From DASQJL01 sp036380835 (lineage in GTDB: Bacteria > Eisenbacteria > RBG-16-71-46 > SZUA-252), in contig DASVDZ010000015.1 in assembly GCA_036380835.1 (NCBI GenBank), positions 1-24,457 on the forward strand: a stretch of 24,457 nt of DNA, given 5' to 3'. The position numbers and the translations under genes were made by a program. Position 1 is the first letter of the stretch; every line of letters begins with the position of its first letter. Shown one piece after another: positions 1 through 8,498 of the stretch. Below the pieces are notes generated by a model. It did not search any database and had not been told where the DNA came from. It saw only the letters and a list, made by a program, of their open reading frames with translations.

Positions 1-639
1 GAGGTCGACTACCTGAAGGGGCTCCTCGAACACCAGGACGCGCCGCGCGCGCTCCACACGTTCAAGCGGATCCTGACGATCCTGAAGGTCGTGGTGGCGC
101 AGATCGACGTCCTCGAGACGATGACGCCGCTCGAGTTCCTGTCGTTCCGGGAGCGCCTCGAGTCGGGGAGCGGGTTCCAGTCGTTCCAGTTCCGCGAGCT
201 CGAGTTCGTGCTCGGGCACAAGGACCCCAAGGCGCTCGAGCGCTACACCGCCGGGAGCGAGCACCGCCGCCGCCTCGAGCGCCGTCTCGCCGACACGACG
301 CTCTGGGATTCGTTCCTCCGCTTCCTCCTGGGGAAGGGGTATCCGGTGCCTCCGGATCAGCTCGGCCGCGACGTGACGCGCCCGGTCGGCTCCTGCCCCG
401 CGCTCCATCCGCTCCTGATCGGCGCCTACCGGAAGGACGCGATCGTCGCCTCCGTCTGCGAGCGGCTGGTCGACCTCGACGAGGGGCTCCAGGAGTGGCG
501 CTATCGCCACGTGAAGATGGTCGAACGGACCATCGGCACGAAGCGCGGCACCGGGGGCTCCGAGGGGGCGGCGTACCTCCAGACGACGCTCCATCACCCG
601 GTCTTCCCCGACCTCTGGGCGATCCGCGCCGAGCTGTGA
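1..639 (+). CDS. kynA: Tryptophan 2,3-dioxygenase, 5'-truncated by the window edge
   Basis: Haem enzyme that opens the indole ring of L-tryptophan to N-formylkynurenine, the first step of the kynurenine pathway; cytosolic. The frame is open from base 1, so about 212 C-terminal residues are visible and the N-terminal quarter lies outside. The family signatures are clear: SGFQSFQFRELE, whose Arg binds the substrate carboxylate, the WRYRHV segment carrying the proximal haem histidine, and GTKRGTGGS, whose Thr contacts the substrate ammonium. The protein ends in PVFPDLWAIRAEL, a normal family terminus. It is followed after only 24 bases by a kinase gene with its own promoter-like box, then by a kynureninase-like gene, so the region looks devoted to tryptophan catabolism. 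Identification is from motif recognition and is firm. Confidence 0.95.
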   Translation, partial: EVDYLKGLLEHQDAPRALHTFKRILTILKVVVAQIDVLETMTPLEFLSFRERLESGSGFQSFQFRELEFVLGHKDPKALERYTAGSEHRRRLERRLADTTLWDSFLRFLLGKGYPVPPDQLGRDVTRPVGSCPALHPLLIGAYRKDAIVASVCERLVDLDEGLQEWRYRHVKMVERTIGTKRGTGGSEGAAYLQTTLHHPVFPDLWAIRAEL

Positions 640-649
640 CGCCCTGTGC

Positions 650-664
650 TACCCTCCGGCCCCA
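650..664 (+). promoter_or_regulatory. Leaderless-type promoter box of the kinase gene
   Basis: TGCTACCCT ends at 655, with TACCCT (650-655) as a -10-like hexamer, followed by eight C-rich bases and ATG at 664. A transcription start about seven bases past the box would fall at the start codon. There is no purine-rich ribosome-binding site in the gap. The same layout recurs before 10578, 14249 and 19837 (minus). No -35 element is recognisable. Confidence 0.5.
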
Positions 665-3318
665 TGATCCTTGATCCCGGCGCGCGTCTTGGCCCCTACG
701 AGATCCTCGGCCCCCTCGGCGCGGGGGGGATGGGGGAGGTCTATCGGGCGAAGGACACGCGGCTCGATCGGACGGTGGCGATCAAGGTGCTCGCGGGTCA
801 TCTGGCGCTGAGCGAGGAGGTGCGGCAGCGGTTCGAGCGGGAGGCGCGGATCATCTCGAGCCTGAATCATCCGAACATCTGCACGCTCTACGACGTGGGC
901 CACCAGGAGGGGATGGACTACCTGGTGATGGAGCACCTGGAGGGGGAGTCGCTGGCGGACCGCCTGACGCGGGGGCCGCTGGAGCCGGGGGAGCTGCTGA
1001 AGGTGGCGGTGGAGGTGGCGGACGCGCTGGACCGGGCGCACCGGCAGGGCCTGGTGCACCGGGACCTGAAGCCGGGGAACATCATGCTGACGAAGGGAGG
1101 GGCGAAGCTCCTCGACTTCGGTCTGGCACGGGCGACGGGGTTGGCCCCGGCGCCGGGGGACATGTCGTCGCCGACGATGAGCCGGCCGTTGACGGCGGAA
1201 GGGACGATCGTCGGGACGTTCCAGTACATGGCGCCGGAGCAGCTGGAGGGACGGGACGCGGACGCGCGGAGCGACATCTTCTCGTTCGGCGCGGTGCTGT
1301 ACGAGGGGGCGACGGGGCGACGGGCGTTCGAGGGGAAGAGCCAGGCGAGCCTGATCGCGTCGATCCTGAAGGAGACGCCGCGGCCGATTTCGACGGTGAA
1401 CCCGGTGTCGCCGCCGGCGCTGGATCGGGCGGTGATGCGGTGTCTGGAGAAGGATCCGGACGACCGGTGGCAGACGGCGCGGGACCTGTTGCTGGAGCTG
1501 AAGTGGGTGGGGGAGGCGGGGTCTCGCGCGGGGATCGCGGCGCCGGTCGCCATGCGGCGCAAGCACCGCGAACGCCTCGCCTGGGGCGTCGCGGGGGTGG
1601 GCATCGTCGCGGCACTCGCCCTCGGTGCCCTCGTCATCGCCCGCGCCGGCCACGCCCCGGAGCCCGTCCGGTTCGCGTTCGACACGCCGGCGGAGATCCG
1701 CTCGATCGGGACTCCGAAGATCTCGCCCGACGGCCGATACGTCGCGTTCAACGGAGCGGATACCACGGGCGTCAACCGGATCTACGTCCGAGCCCTCGGG
1801 TCCATGGCGGTGACGCTGCTGCCCGGGACCGAGGGTGCGGCGCGCCCGTTCTGGTCGCCTGACAGCCGCTTCCTCGCGTTCATGGCGGACAACAAGCTGA
1901 AGAAGATCGCGGTCACGGGGGGACCGGCGCAGACCATCTGCGAGTCGGCGAGCCGTGGCGATGGATCTTGGGGGACGAACGGCCAGATCCTCTTCGACGG
2001 CTCGTCCACCGACTCCGTGCGGGCGGTGAGCGCGTCGGGAGGAGCCGCGAGGCCGGTCACGAAGATCGACCACGCGGCGGGCGAGGTCGGCGCCGCGTGG
2101 CCCCAGTTCCTTCCCGACGGACGCCACTTCCTCTACCTCGCTCTCAAGGCGCGCCCCGAGCAGACCGTGCTCAAGGTCGCGGACCTCGTGTCGGGCCAGG
2201 AGAAGGTCCTCCTGACCGGCAACCTCTCGCGGGTCGTCTACGCGCCTCCGGGATACCTCCTCTTCGGCCGCGAGCGCGCCCTCCTCGCCCAGCCCTTCGA
2301 CGCCCGCACGCAGAAGCTCTCCGGGGAGGCGGTCCCCGTCGTGGACGACGTCGCGATCGGGGGCGGGGTGGCGACGAACGCGGACTTCTCGGCCTCCGAG
2401 AGCGGCGTGCTCGTCTTCCGCGGCGGCGCCGCTCCGGCCTCGACCCGTTTGAGCTGGGTCGATCGCACCGGGAGGGTGCTCCGCGACCTGGGCGACATCG
2501 GGGCAGTCGGCACCTTCTCGCTCTCGCCCGACGAGCGGCGGCTCGCGTACGACGGCGGCTCCGGGACGTCCGACATCTACCTCTTCGACATGGCGCGGGG
2601 AGCGAACACCCGCTTCACGTTCGATCCGGCGACCGACATCGCCCCGATCTGGTCCCCCGACGGGACGCGGATCGCGTTCACGTCCGACCGCCTGGGGCGA
2701 ACCGCGATCTACGTACGTCCCGCTTCCGGCGCGACGCCCGAGTCGCTCCTCCTCGCGGCGCCGGTGGACATCGGCGCGGTCGACTGGTCGCACGACGGCC
2801 GCCGTCTCGCGTGCGTGGCCTTCACGGGGTCGGGGAGGACCGACATCTGGATCGTGCCGACCACGCCGGGGGAGAAGGCCTACCCGCTCCTCGCCACGCC
2901 GTTCGCGGAGACCGATCCGACCTTCTCCCCGGACGACCGGTGGCTCGCGTACGCGTCGAGCGAATCGGGGCGGATGGAGGTCTACCTGCTGCCGCTCGGC
3001 GGCACGGGCGGGAAGTGGCAGGTCTCGACGAACGGGGGCCGGGAGCCGGTCTGGGCGAAGGACGGACGGAGCCTCTACTTCCTCGCGCCCTCGGGAACGC
3101 TGATGCAGGTCGCGGTGAAGACGACCCCGACCGTGGACCTCGGAAGGCCCGAGCGCGTTCTCGATCAGGTCACGATCGAGGAGGGGCCCGTCTGGGTCGA
3201 GTACGCCCTGTCGGCGGACGGCCGTCGCTTCCTGATCCGGCGCTCGACCACCTCCTCGGTGCAGCTCCCCGCCACGAGCGTCTTCCTCAACTGGACCACC
3301 GCCATCACGGGCCGCTGA
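664..3318 (+). CDS. Transmembrane Ser/Thr protein kinase with C-terminal PD40/TolB-like beta-propeller
   Basis: Hanks-type kinase of 884 residues. Visible kinase elements: glycine loop GAGGMGEVYRA (19-29), ATP-binding Lys41 in VAIKV, catalytic HRDLKPGN with Asp134, DFGLA with Asp151, and the APEQ segment. A basic stretch and a single membrane helix (about 306-326) follow, then several PD40 repeats with motifs such as SPDGRYVAF, WSPDGTRIAF and FSPDDRWLAY, expected to lie outside the membrane. It probably senses an external ligand and phosphorylates cytosolic targets, which cannot be named. I chose ATG 664 over the GTG at 646 because homologues begin a few residues before RLGPYEIL and a promoter box sits just upstream. 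The kinase half uses mostly G-ending codons and the sensor half C-ending codons, with a sharp change near 1548. The stop overlaps the next ATG (TGATG), which suggests coupled translation. Confidence 0.93.
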   Translation: MILDPGARLGPYEILGPLGAGGMGEVYRAKDTRLDRTVAIKVLAGHLALSEEVRQRFEREARIISSLNHPNICTLYDVGHQEGMDYLVMEHLEGESLADRLTRGPLEPGELLKVAVEVADALDRAHRQGLVHRDLKPGNIMLTKGGAKLLDFGLARATGLAPAPGDMSSPTMSRPLTAEGTIVGTFQYMAPEQLEGRDADARSDIFSFGAVLYEGATGRRAFEGKSQASLIASILKETPRPISTVNPVSPPALDRAVMRCLEKDPDDRWQTARDLLLELKWVGEAGSRAGIAAPVAMRRKHRERLAWGVAGVGIVAALALGALVIARAGHAPEPVRFAFDTPAEIRSIGTPKISPDGRYVAFNGADTTGVNRIYVRALGSMAVTLLPGTEGAARPFWSPDSRFLAFMADNKLKKIAVTGGPAQTICESASRGDGSWGTNGQILFDGSSTDSVRAVSASGGAARPVTKIDHAAGEVGAAWPQFLPDGRHFLYLALKARPEQTVLKVADLVSGQEKVLLTGNLSRVVYAPPGYLLFGRERALLAQPFDARTQKLSGEAVPVVDDVAIGGGVATNADFSASESGVLVFRGGAAPASTRLSWVDRTGRVLRDLGDIGAVGTFSLSPDERRLAYDGGSGTSDIYLFDMARGANTRFTFDPATDIAPIWSPDGTRIAFTSDRLGRTAIYVRPASGATPESLLLAAPVDIGAVDWSHDGRRLACVAFTGSGRTDIWIVPTTPGEKAYPLLATPFAETDPTFSPDDRWLAYASSESGRMEVYLLPLGGTGGKWQVSTNGGREPVWAKDGRSLYFLAPSGTLMQVAVKTTPTVDLGRPERVLDQVTIEEGPVWVEYALSADGRRFLIRRSTTSSVQLPATSVFLNWTTAITGR

Positions 3319-4538
3319 TGGGCTCCGCGACCGAGGGAGCCGCGCGGCGGCCCGAGGAGTTCTTCGCCGATCCGAACCCCTTGGCCCCCCACTACTCGCG
3401 GTTCCGTGTGGCGGAGCGGATCCTCCTGAGCGGCCATTCGCACCAGGCCTGGCCCGACGCGGCCTTCCACGGCCAGCTCGCGGCGTGGGCGGACGCGGCG
3501 GAGCGGGTGGACAAGAAATGGGGGCGCGCCGCCGAGATGGCCGACCGCGTGCGCGCGGGCTACGCGCGGCTGATCGGCGCGCGGCCCGAAGAGATCGCCC
3601 TCGGCGTGAACACGCACGAGCTGGTGGTGCGGTTCCTCTCGGCGCTTCCGTTGCGCGAGCGGCCGCGGCTCGTCACCACCGACGGCGAGTTCCACACGCT
3701 CCGCCGACAGCTCGACCGCCTGGCCGAGGAGCGGGTGCTCGAGGTGGTGAAGGTGGCGGCGCTCCCGGCGGCCTCGGCGGCCGATCGTCTCGCCGCCGCG
3801 GTGGACGGCCGGACCGCCGCCGTGCTCGCCTCGTCGGTCCTCTACCGAAACGCGCACATCGTGCCGGGGCTCGGCCGCGTGCTCGCGGCCTGCCGCCGCA
3901 CGGGCGCCGAGCTCCTCGTGGACGCGTACCACCAGGTGAACGTCGTGCCGCTCTCGCTCGCCGCGGACGGCCTCGCGGAAGCGTTCGTGACCGGGGCCGG
4001 ATACAAGTACTGCCAGCTCGGGGAAGGGAACGCGTTCCTCCGCGTCCCGCCCGGACGCGCGGAGCTCCGTCCGGTGCTGACCGGCTGGTTCGCCGAGTTC
4101 GCGCACCTGACGGAGCGGCCGCGCACCGACGTCCCGTACGACGCGGGCCCCTCCCGCTGGGCGGGCGCCACGTACGACCCGACGAGCCACTACCGCGCCG
4201 CCCATGTCTTCGCGTTCCACGAGGAACAGCGCCTCGTGCCCGATCTCCTGCGCGCGGTGAGCCGGCACCAAGTCGGCCTCCTCGCCGAGCGGTTCGACGC
4301 GCTCGACCTCGATCCGCGCGTGGCGACGCGCGACCGCTCCGTGCCGCTCGCGGAGATCGGCGGGTTCCTCGCCATCGAGAGCCCGCACGCCGGCGCGCTC
4401 CATCGCGCGCTTCACGAGCGCGACGTCTGGACCGATTTCCGCGGCGACATCCTTCGTCTCGGGCCGGCGCCGTATCTGTCCGACGCGCAGATCGTCGCGG
4501 CGGTCGAGGCGCTCGGGGAAGCGGCGCGAGCGCTCTGA
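3318..4538 (+). CDS. kynU: Kynureninase-like fold-type I PLP enzyme
   Basis: 406-residue class V aminotransferase-fold protein. The probable PLP sites are Asp202 in DAYHQVNVVPL, which would contact the pyridine nitrogen, and Lys230 in GAGYKYCQLGEG, which would form the Schiff base. The LTGWF segment (compare GWFGH) and the RGDILRLGPAPYLSD segment resemble kynureninase, which cleaves kynurenine to anthranilate and alanine or 3-hydroxykynurenine to 3-hydroxyanthranilate. Tryptophan dioxygenase two genes upstream supports this role. However the N-terminal SGHSHQAWPD and the central motifs are not textbook kynureninase, so it could be another class V PLP enzyme. The ATG lies inside the kinase stop codon (TGATG), so it is probably translated from the kinase mRNA by coupling. 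No formamidase, the intermediate step, is visible. Confidence 0.75.
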   Translation: MGSATEGAARRPEEFFADPNPLAPHYSRFRVAERILLSGHSHQAWPDAAFHGQLAAWADAAERVDKKWGRAAEMADRVRAGYARLIGARPEEIALGVNTHELVVRFLSALPLRERPRLVTTDGEFHTLRRQLDRLAEERVLEVVKVAALPAASAADRLAAAVDGRTAAVLASSVLYRNAHIVPGLGRVLAACRRTGAELLVDAYHQVNVVPLSLAADGLAEAFVTGAGYKYCQLGEGNAFLRVPPGRAELRPVLTGWFAEFAHLTERPRTDVPYDAGPSRWAGATYDPTSHYRAAHVFAFHEEQRLVPDLLRAVSRHQVGLLAERFDALDLDPRVATRDRSVPLAEIGGFLAIESPHAGALHRALHERDVWTDFRGDILRLGPAPYLSDAQIVAAVEALGEAARAL

Positions 4539-4572
4539 TCACGATCCGCTGGACGCGCCGGGCCGCTCGCCC

Positions 4573-4578
4573 CATACT
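4573..4578 (+). promoter_or_regulatory. Possible -10 box for the OmpA-family gene
   Basis: CATACT lies about 48 bases before the OmpA-family ATG in an 88-base intergenic gap and resembles the box before the EamA gene (CATACT on the minus strand). The gene also has a strong GGAGAGGAGG ribosome-binding site at 4611-4620, so this would be an ordinary leadered mRNA. No -35 box is evident. Confidence 0.3.
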
Positions 4579-4626
4579 GGCGCCTCACCCCCGTACGGTG
4601 ACACCCTCACGGAGAGGAGGATCTTC

Positions 4627-5994
4627 ATGCGCGCACGCTGGCACGTGCTCGCGGCCGGGATGGCCGCCCTGCTGATCGCCCCCGAAGCCGCGCTCGCGGA
4701 CAATCCGAACCCACCCTACTGGTATCTCGCGCCCGTCGCGGGAATCGCCACCTTCGACAACACGCAGCTCTTCCCGACGGCGCCGCTCAAGGACGCCCTG
4801 ATGGTCGGCGGACGGCTCGGGCGGCGGTTCAGCGACCACTTCAGCTTCGAGGGAGCGGGCGGCTACAGCTCCACGAAGGAAGACGTCACGGGAGGCGCCG
4901 ACGTGAAGTACCTGCACCTCGGCGGCGACCTGCGGCTTCACCTGACCCAGTGGAGGATCGGGAGCCCCTTCCTTGGCGCCGGCGGATCGTACACGTCGCG
5001 ATCGAGCGACCCCGCGCCGAAGAACCTGACGTACGGGGCCTTCGACCTGCTCGGCGGATGGGAGTCGTGGCTCGGCGGCAAGGTAGGGATCCGGCTCGAG
5101 GCGCGGAACGTGCTGAACATTCCCGCGGGCAGGCTCGACAACGCCCACGAGAACGAGATCTTCTACCTGGGCGGCCTCACGTTCGCGCTCGGCGGGAAGG
5201 TGCCCGACACGGACGGCGACGGCGTGAACGACAAGAAGGACGAGTGCCCGAACACCCCGACCGGGGCGACGGTCGACGCGAAGGGCTGCCCGATGGACTT
5301 GGACGGCGACGGCGTCTACGACGGGCTCGACCAGTGCGCCAACACGCCGAAGGGAGCCAAGGTGGACGCGAAGGGCTGCCCGATGGACACGGACGGCGAC
5401 GGCGTCTACGACGGGATCGATCAGTGCGAGAGCACGCCCACCGGCGCGAAGGTGGACGCGAAGGGCTGCCCGACGGACTCGGACGGCGACGGCGTCTACG
5501 ACGGGCTCGACAAGTGCCCCGACACGCCGGCCAACGTAAAGGTCGACAAGGACGGCTGCCCGATCGAGGTGACGGAGAAGGAGACGGAGCTCCTCGACAC
5601 CGGCATGATCCGCCTCGAGAACGTGAACTTCGAAACGGGGAAGGCCGACCTGGCGCCCGAGTCGAAGCCGGTGCTCGACACGGTCGGTCAGGTGCTGACG
5701 AAGTGGCCGGAGCTTCGGATCGAGATCGGCGGCCACACCGATTCGCGCGGCTCGGCGGCTTACAACCAGAAGCTGAGCCAGGATCGCGCGCAGGCGGTGC
5801 TCGACTACCTCCTCAAGGGCTTCCCGAACCTGAAGCCCGACCAGTTCTCGGCGAAGGGCTACGGCGAGTCGAAGCCGCTCGTCCCGAACACGAGCCCGCT
5901 CAACATGGCGAAGAACCGCCGCGTCGAGTTCGTGGTGCTCAACAAGGACGTGCTGAAGCGCGAGAGCGAGAAGCGGAAGCTGATGGAGAAGTAG
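4627..5994 (+). CDS. OmpA-family outer-membrane protein with thrombospondin type 3 repeats
   Basis: 455-residue exported protein that should anchor the outer membrane to peptidoglycan. Order: signal peptide (about 1-25, ending ALADN), an N-terminal eight-strand barrel-like domain with alternating aromatic residues (about 30-190), four calcium-binding type 3 repeats of exactly 30 residues (194-313) with DxDGDGVYDG and paired Cys, and an OmpA C-terminal domain (about 325-445) with VNFETGKADL, GGHTDSRGS around Asp372 and NRRVEF around Arg431, the usual diaminopimelate-binding elements. The start is fixed by the strong GGAGAGGAGG ribosome-binding site six bases before ATG. A hairpin follows the stop. 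Layout matches the OprF/OmpA class of Gram-negative bacteria and implies a diderm host. It appears to be monocistronic. Confidence 0.93.
   Translation: MRARWHVLAAGMAALLIAPEAALADNPNPPYWYLAPVAGIATFDNTQLFPTAPLKDALMVGGRLGRRFSDHFSFEGAGGYSSTKEDVTGGADVKYLHLGGDLRLHLTQWRIGSPFLGAGGSYTSRSSDPAPKNLTYGAFDLLGGWESWLGGKVGIRLEARNVLNIPAGRLDNAHENEIFYLGGLTFALGGKVPDTDGDGVNDKKDECPNTPTGATVDAKGCPMDLDGDGVYDGLDQCANTPKGAKVDAKGCPMDTDGDGVYDGIDQCESTPTGAKVDAKGCPTDSDGDGVYDGLDKCPDTPANVKVDKDGCPIEVTEKETELLDTGMIRLENVNFETGKADLAPESKPVLDTVGQVLTKWPELRIEIGGHTDSRGSAAYNQKLSQDRAQAVLDYLLKGFPNLKPDQFSAKGYGESKPLVPNTSPLNMAKNRRVEFVVLNKDVLKRESEKRKLMEK
5206..5565 (+). repeat. Four tandem 90-bp units encoding TSP type 3 repeats
   Basis: GACGGCGAC starts at 5212, 5302, 5392 and 5482, an exact 90-base period. 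Each unit encodes a 30-residue calcium-binding repeat of the DxDGDGVYDGxDxC...DAKGCP type. Near-identity at DNA level between units 2, 3 and 4 suggests recent duplication or gene conversion, and unit number could vary between strains. Confidence 0.9.
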
Positions 5995-6379
5995 TCCGCG
6001 TCTGGGTCGTAGCAAACGGCGGGGGTCGGGCGGCGTCGCCCGGCCCCCGTTTCACATCTCCCGGCTTCCTCTTTCGGACCATGGCGCCGCCCCCCGACCG
6101 GATAGCTTGGCCCCCGCGCCCTTCCGCGCGAGAATCCCCGGGTCGTTGAGTCGTCCGCGACACGCGAGAATGGGACTCGGTCGTGTCCGTGCAGCGTAAG
6201 CCGTCTTCGTCTCACCCCTCCGACTCCGCTCGCTGCTTCGCCGCTCTTCGACTCTCTTCGCGCGACGCCAAGAGTCCGCCTCAGCGCGGCTCGAAGGGTC
6301 GCATCGCCCGCCGCCGGCCGACCGGCGCCGGGCCGTCGCTTCAGGGGTGCGTACCGCTTCGCACCAAGGAGGTCCCGCC
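5995..6379. other. 385-base intergenic region between ompA-like and multicopper oxidase genes
   Basis: No convincing gene. It holds the hairpin at 6020-6049, a TAGCTT box at 6103-6108 followed by a C-rich stretch that resembles the promoter boxes elsewhere but has no ATG after it, and a 9-base direct repeat CGCGAGAAT at 6127-6135 and 6163-6171. The oxidase ribosome-binding site AAGGAGG (6366-6372) closes the region. If TAGCTT is the promoter, the oxidase leader would be about 265 bases. Confidence 0.5.
6020..6049 (+). terminator. GC-rich hairpin after the OmpA-family gene
   Basis: Twelve-base-pair stem with one G-U pair: CGGGGGTCGGGC (6020-6031) and GCCCGGCCCCCG (6038-6049) with the loop GGCGTC. 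It lies 25 bases past the stop and is followed only by GTTTCAC's short T run, so it is a plausible but weak intrinsic terminator. Confidence 0.6.
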
Positions 6380-8482
6380 ATGCAGTCGATCCGAACCTGG
6401 ACCCCGCGTGGGGTCGTTCTCGCATTCGCCGCGCTGTTGATCCTTCCCCTGGCCGCGGGCGTCGCGTCCGCGCAGGAGCTGCTCGACCCGCTCTCGCTGA
6501 CCAAGTACGTGGATCCGCTCCCGATCCCGGCGGTCGCGCCGATGGCGGGGCCGAACTACTACGAGATCGGCGCCTACCAGATCCAGCAGCAGCTCCATAG
6601 CCAATTGCCGCCGACCACCGTTTACGGATACGGCGTGTCGGAGGCGACTGCGACCTATCCCGGACCGACGATCGTCGTCCAGAAGGGCGTCCCGATCTCG
6701 ATCAAGTGGACCAACCACCTCCCGATGACGCACATCCTCGACTACGCCATCGACCCGACGCTTCCGCGCGCGATGACCACGACCGGCGTGCCGATCACGA
6801 CGCACGTGCACGGCGCCGAGGTCGAGCCCGAGAGCGACGGGGGACCGATGACCTGGTTCACGGCGGGGTTCGCCGAGAAGGGGCCCGCGTTCACGAAGGA
6901 GATCCACACCTACGCGAACACCCAGCTCCCGGCCACGATCTGGTACCACGACCACGCCTTCGGGTATACGCGGCACAACGTCTATGCCGGGCTCGCCGGC
7001 TATTACATCATCACCGATCCAGGCAACGAGCCGGCCGGACTGCCCGCCGCACCGTACGACATGGGGCTCTGCCTTCAGGACCGCATGTTCACCGCCGACG
7101 GCCAGCTCTGGTACCCGAACGAGGGCGAGACCACCATTCACCCGATCTGGATCCCCGAATTCTTCGGGAACGTGATCCTGGTCAACGGGAAGGTGTGGCC
7201 CTACCTGAACGTGGAGCCGCGGAAGTACCGCTTCCGCTTCCTGAACGGCGCCCAGGCCCGCTTCTTCAGCCTCGCGCTCAACGAGCGGGTGAACAGCACG
7301 CGGGGCCCGGCGTTCAACCAGATCGGGACCGACGGCGGCTATCTCGCCGAGCCGGTTCTGCTCAACGACCCGGCCGACGCGCGTTCGCCACGCCTCGTGA
7401 TCGCGCCGGGTGAGCGAGCCGACGTCGTCATCGACTTCTCGGCCTACCCGCCGGGCACCGAGTTCCTTCTCAAGAACGTGGCGAAGGCCCCGTATCCGAG
7501 CGGCGACGCGGCCGACCCTCAGACCGTGGGGCAGATCATGCTGTTCCGGGTCGTGCCTTCGACCGGGCCGGACCCGAGCGTCATCCCCGCGCAGCTCGCG
7601 ACCGTGAACCGGCTCAGCAACCCCACGGTGAAGCGCACCATGACGCTGAACGAGCAGTCGAGCGGGGACGCGCCGGTCGCCGCGATGCTCAACGGCATGC
7701 CGTACGACGCCCCGGCCACGGAGTACCCGGCGCTCGGGACGACGGAGATGTGGGAAGTGGTGAACATGACGGGTGACGCCCACCCGATCCACATCCACCT
7801 GGTGCAGTTCCAGCTCCTCAATCGGCAGAAGTACAACACGCGGCGCTACGAGATGGCGTTCGATCAGGCCAATCCGTCCTGGCCGTCCATGTCCTACACG
7901 CCGGTGGACGTCACCCCGTACCTCAAGGGGAAGCCGGCCCCGGCCGATCCCAACGAGCGGGGCTGGAAGGACACGTTCCGCATGAATCCCGGCGAGGTCA
8001 CGCGGGTGCTCATCCGGTGGGCGCCCCAGGACGAATCCCCCGCGTACGCATTCGACGCGACCGCCGAACCGGGCTACGTGTGGCACTGCCATATCCTCGA
8101 GCACGAAGAGAACGACATGATGCGCCCGTTCCACCTCGTCGCCCCGAGCTCGATCCAGGCCCTGGCGGCGAAGCTCGGAAGCGCGAACGAGACGGCCGCT
8201 GCGGGCGTGACCGCGCTGCGGACGCCGCATCCCAACCCCACGGTGACGGGCTCCGAGTTCCGGTTCAGCCTTCGGAACGCGGGGAGCGTGGAGCTCGATC
8301 TCTTCACGGTGACGGGACGACTCGTGCGGCGTTTGGCGGACGGCTGGTTCTCCGCCGGGGAGCACACCGTGACCTGGCAACGCCGCGGTGACGCCGGCGC
8401 GCCCCTGGCGAACGGCGTCTACGTCGTGCGCTTCCGGGGTGACGGGGTCGTTCGCACCCAGAAGCTGGTTCTCGTCCGGTAG
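6380..8482 (+). CDS. Secreted CotA-type multicopper oxidase with FlgD-like C-terminal domain
   Basis: 700-residue laccase or bilirubin-oxidase-like enzyme that oxidises phenolic, pigment or metal substrates and reduces O2 to water. Signal peptide 1-31 (ends ASA). Three cupredoxin domains follow with all four copper motifs: HVHG (142-145), WYHDHAFG (188-195), HPIHIHL (468-474) and HCHILEHEENDMM (569-581). Cys570, His468, His575 and Met580 form the type 1 site. HPIHIHL and the NVYAGLAGYY stretch are like CotA of Bacillus spores. Residues about 615-700 are an Ig-like FlgD-type domain ending ANGVYVVRFR...KLVLVR, shared with two other proteins here and probably a sorting or anchoring tail. ATG 6380 is chosen because AAGGAGG sits seven bases upstream; a longer reading frame to 6347 lacks one. 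The substrate is not predictable. Confidence 0.94.
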   Translation: MQSIRTWTPRGVVLAFAALLILPLAAGVASAQELLDPLSLTKYVDPLPIPAVAPMAGPNYYEIGAYQIQQQLHSQLPPTTVYGYGVSEATATYPGPTIVVQKGVPISIKWTNHLPMTHILDYAIDPTLPRAMTTTGVPITTHVHGAEVEPESDGGPMTWFTAGFAEKGPAFTKEIHTYANTQLPATIWYHDHAFGYTRHNVYAGLAGYYIITDPGNEPAGLPAAPYDMGLCLQDRMFTADGQLWYPNEGETTIHPIWIPEFFGNVILVNGKVWPYLNVEPRKYRFRFLNGAQARFFSLALNERVNSTRGPAFNQIGTDGGYLAEPVLLNDPADARSPRLVIAPGERADVVIDFSAYPPGTEFLLKNVAKAPYPSGDAADPQTVGQIMLFRVVPSTGPDPSVIPAQLATVNRLSNPTVKRTMTLNEQSSGDAPVAAMLNGMPYDAPATEYPALGTTEMWEVVNMTGDAHPIHIHLVQFQLLNRQKYNTRRYEMAFDQANPSWPSMSYTPVDVTPYLKGKPAPADPNERGWKDTFRMNPGEVTRVLIRWAPQDESPAYAFDATAEPGYVWHCHILEHEENDMMRPFHLVAPSSIQALAAKLGSANETAAAGVTALRTPHPNPTVTGSEFRFSLRNAGSVELDLFTVTGRLVRRLADGWFSAGEHTVTWQRRGDAGAPLANGVYVVRFRGDGVVRTQKLVLVR

Positions 8483-8498
8483 GAATCGTCGGATCGCT

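Noticed and set aside
649..2793. Very long minus-strand open frame across the kinase gene
   Set aside because: Arg/Pro/His-rich low-complexity product of GC-rich antisense sequence; the plus-strand kinase has full motifs.
1968..3317. Plus-frame extension ahead of the kynureninase-like gene
   Set aside because: The open frame overlaps the kinase and is low-complexity; the enzyme starts at ATG 3318, where similarity begins.
6341..8380. Long minus-strand frame opposite the multicopper oxidase
   Set aside because: Antisense shadow with no recognisable domain; plus strand has intact copper motifs.
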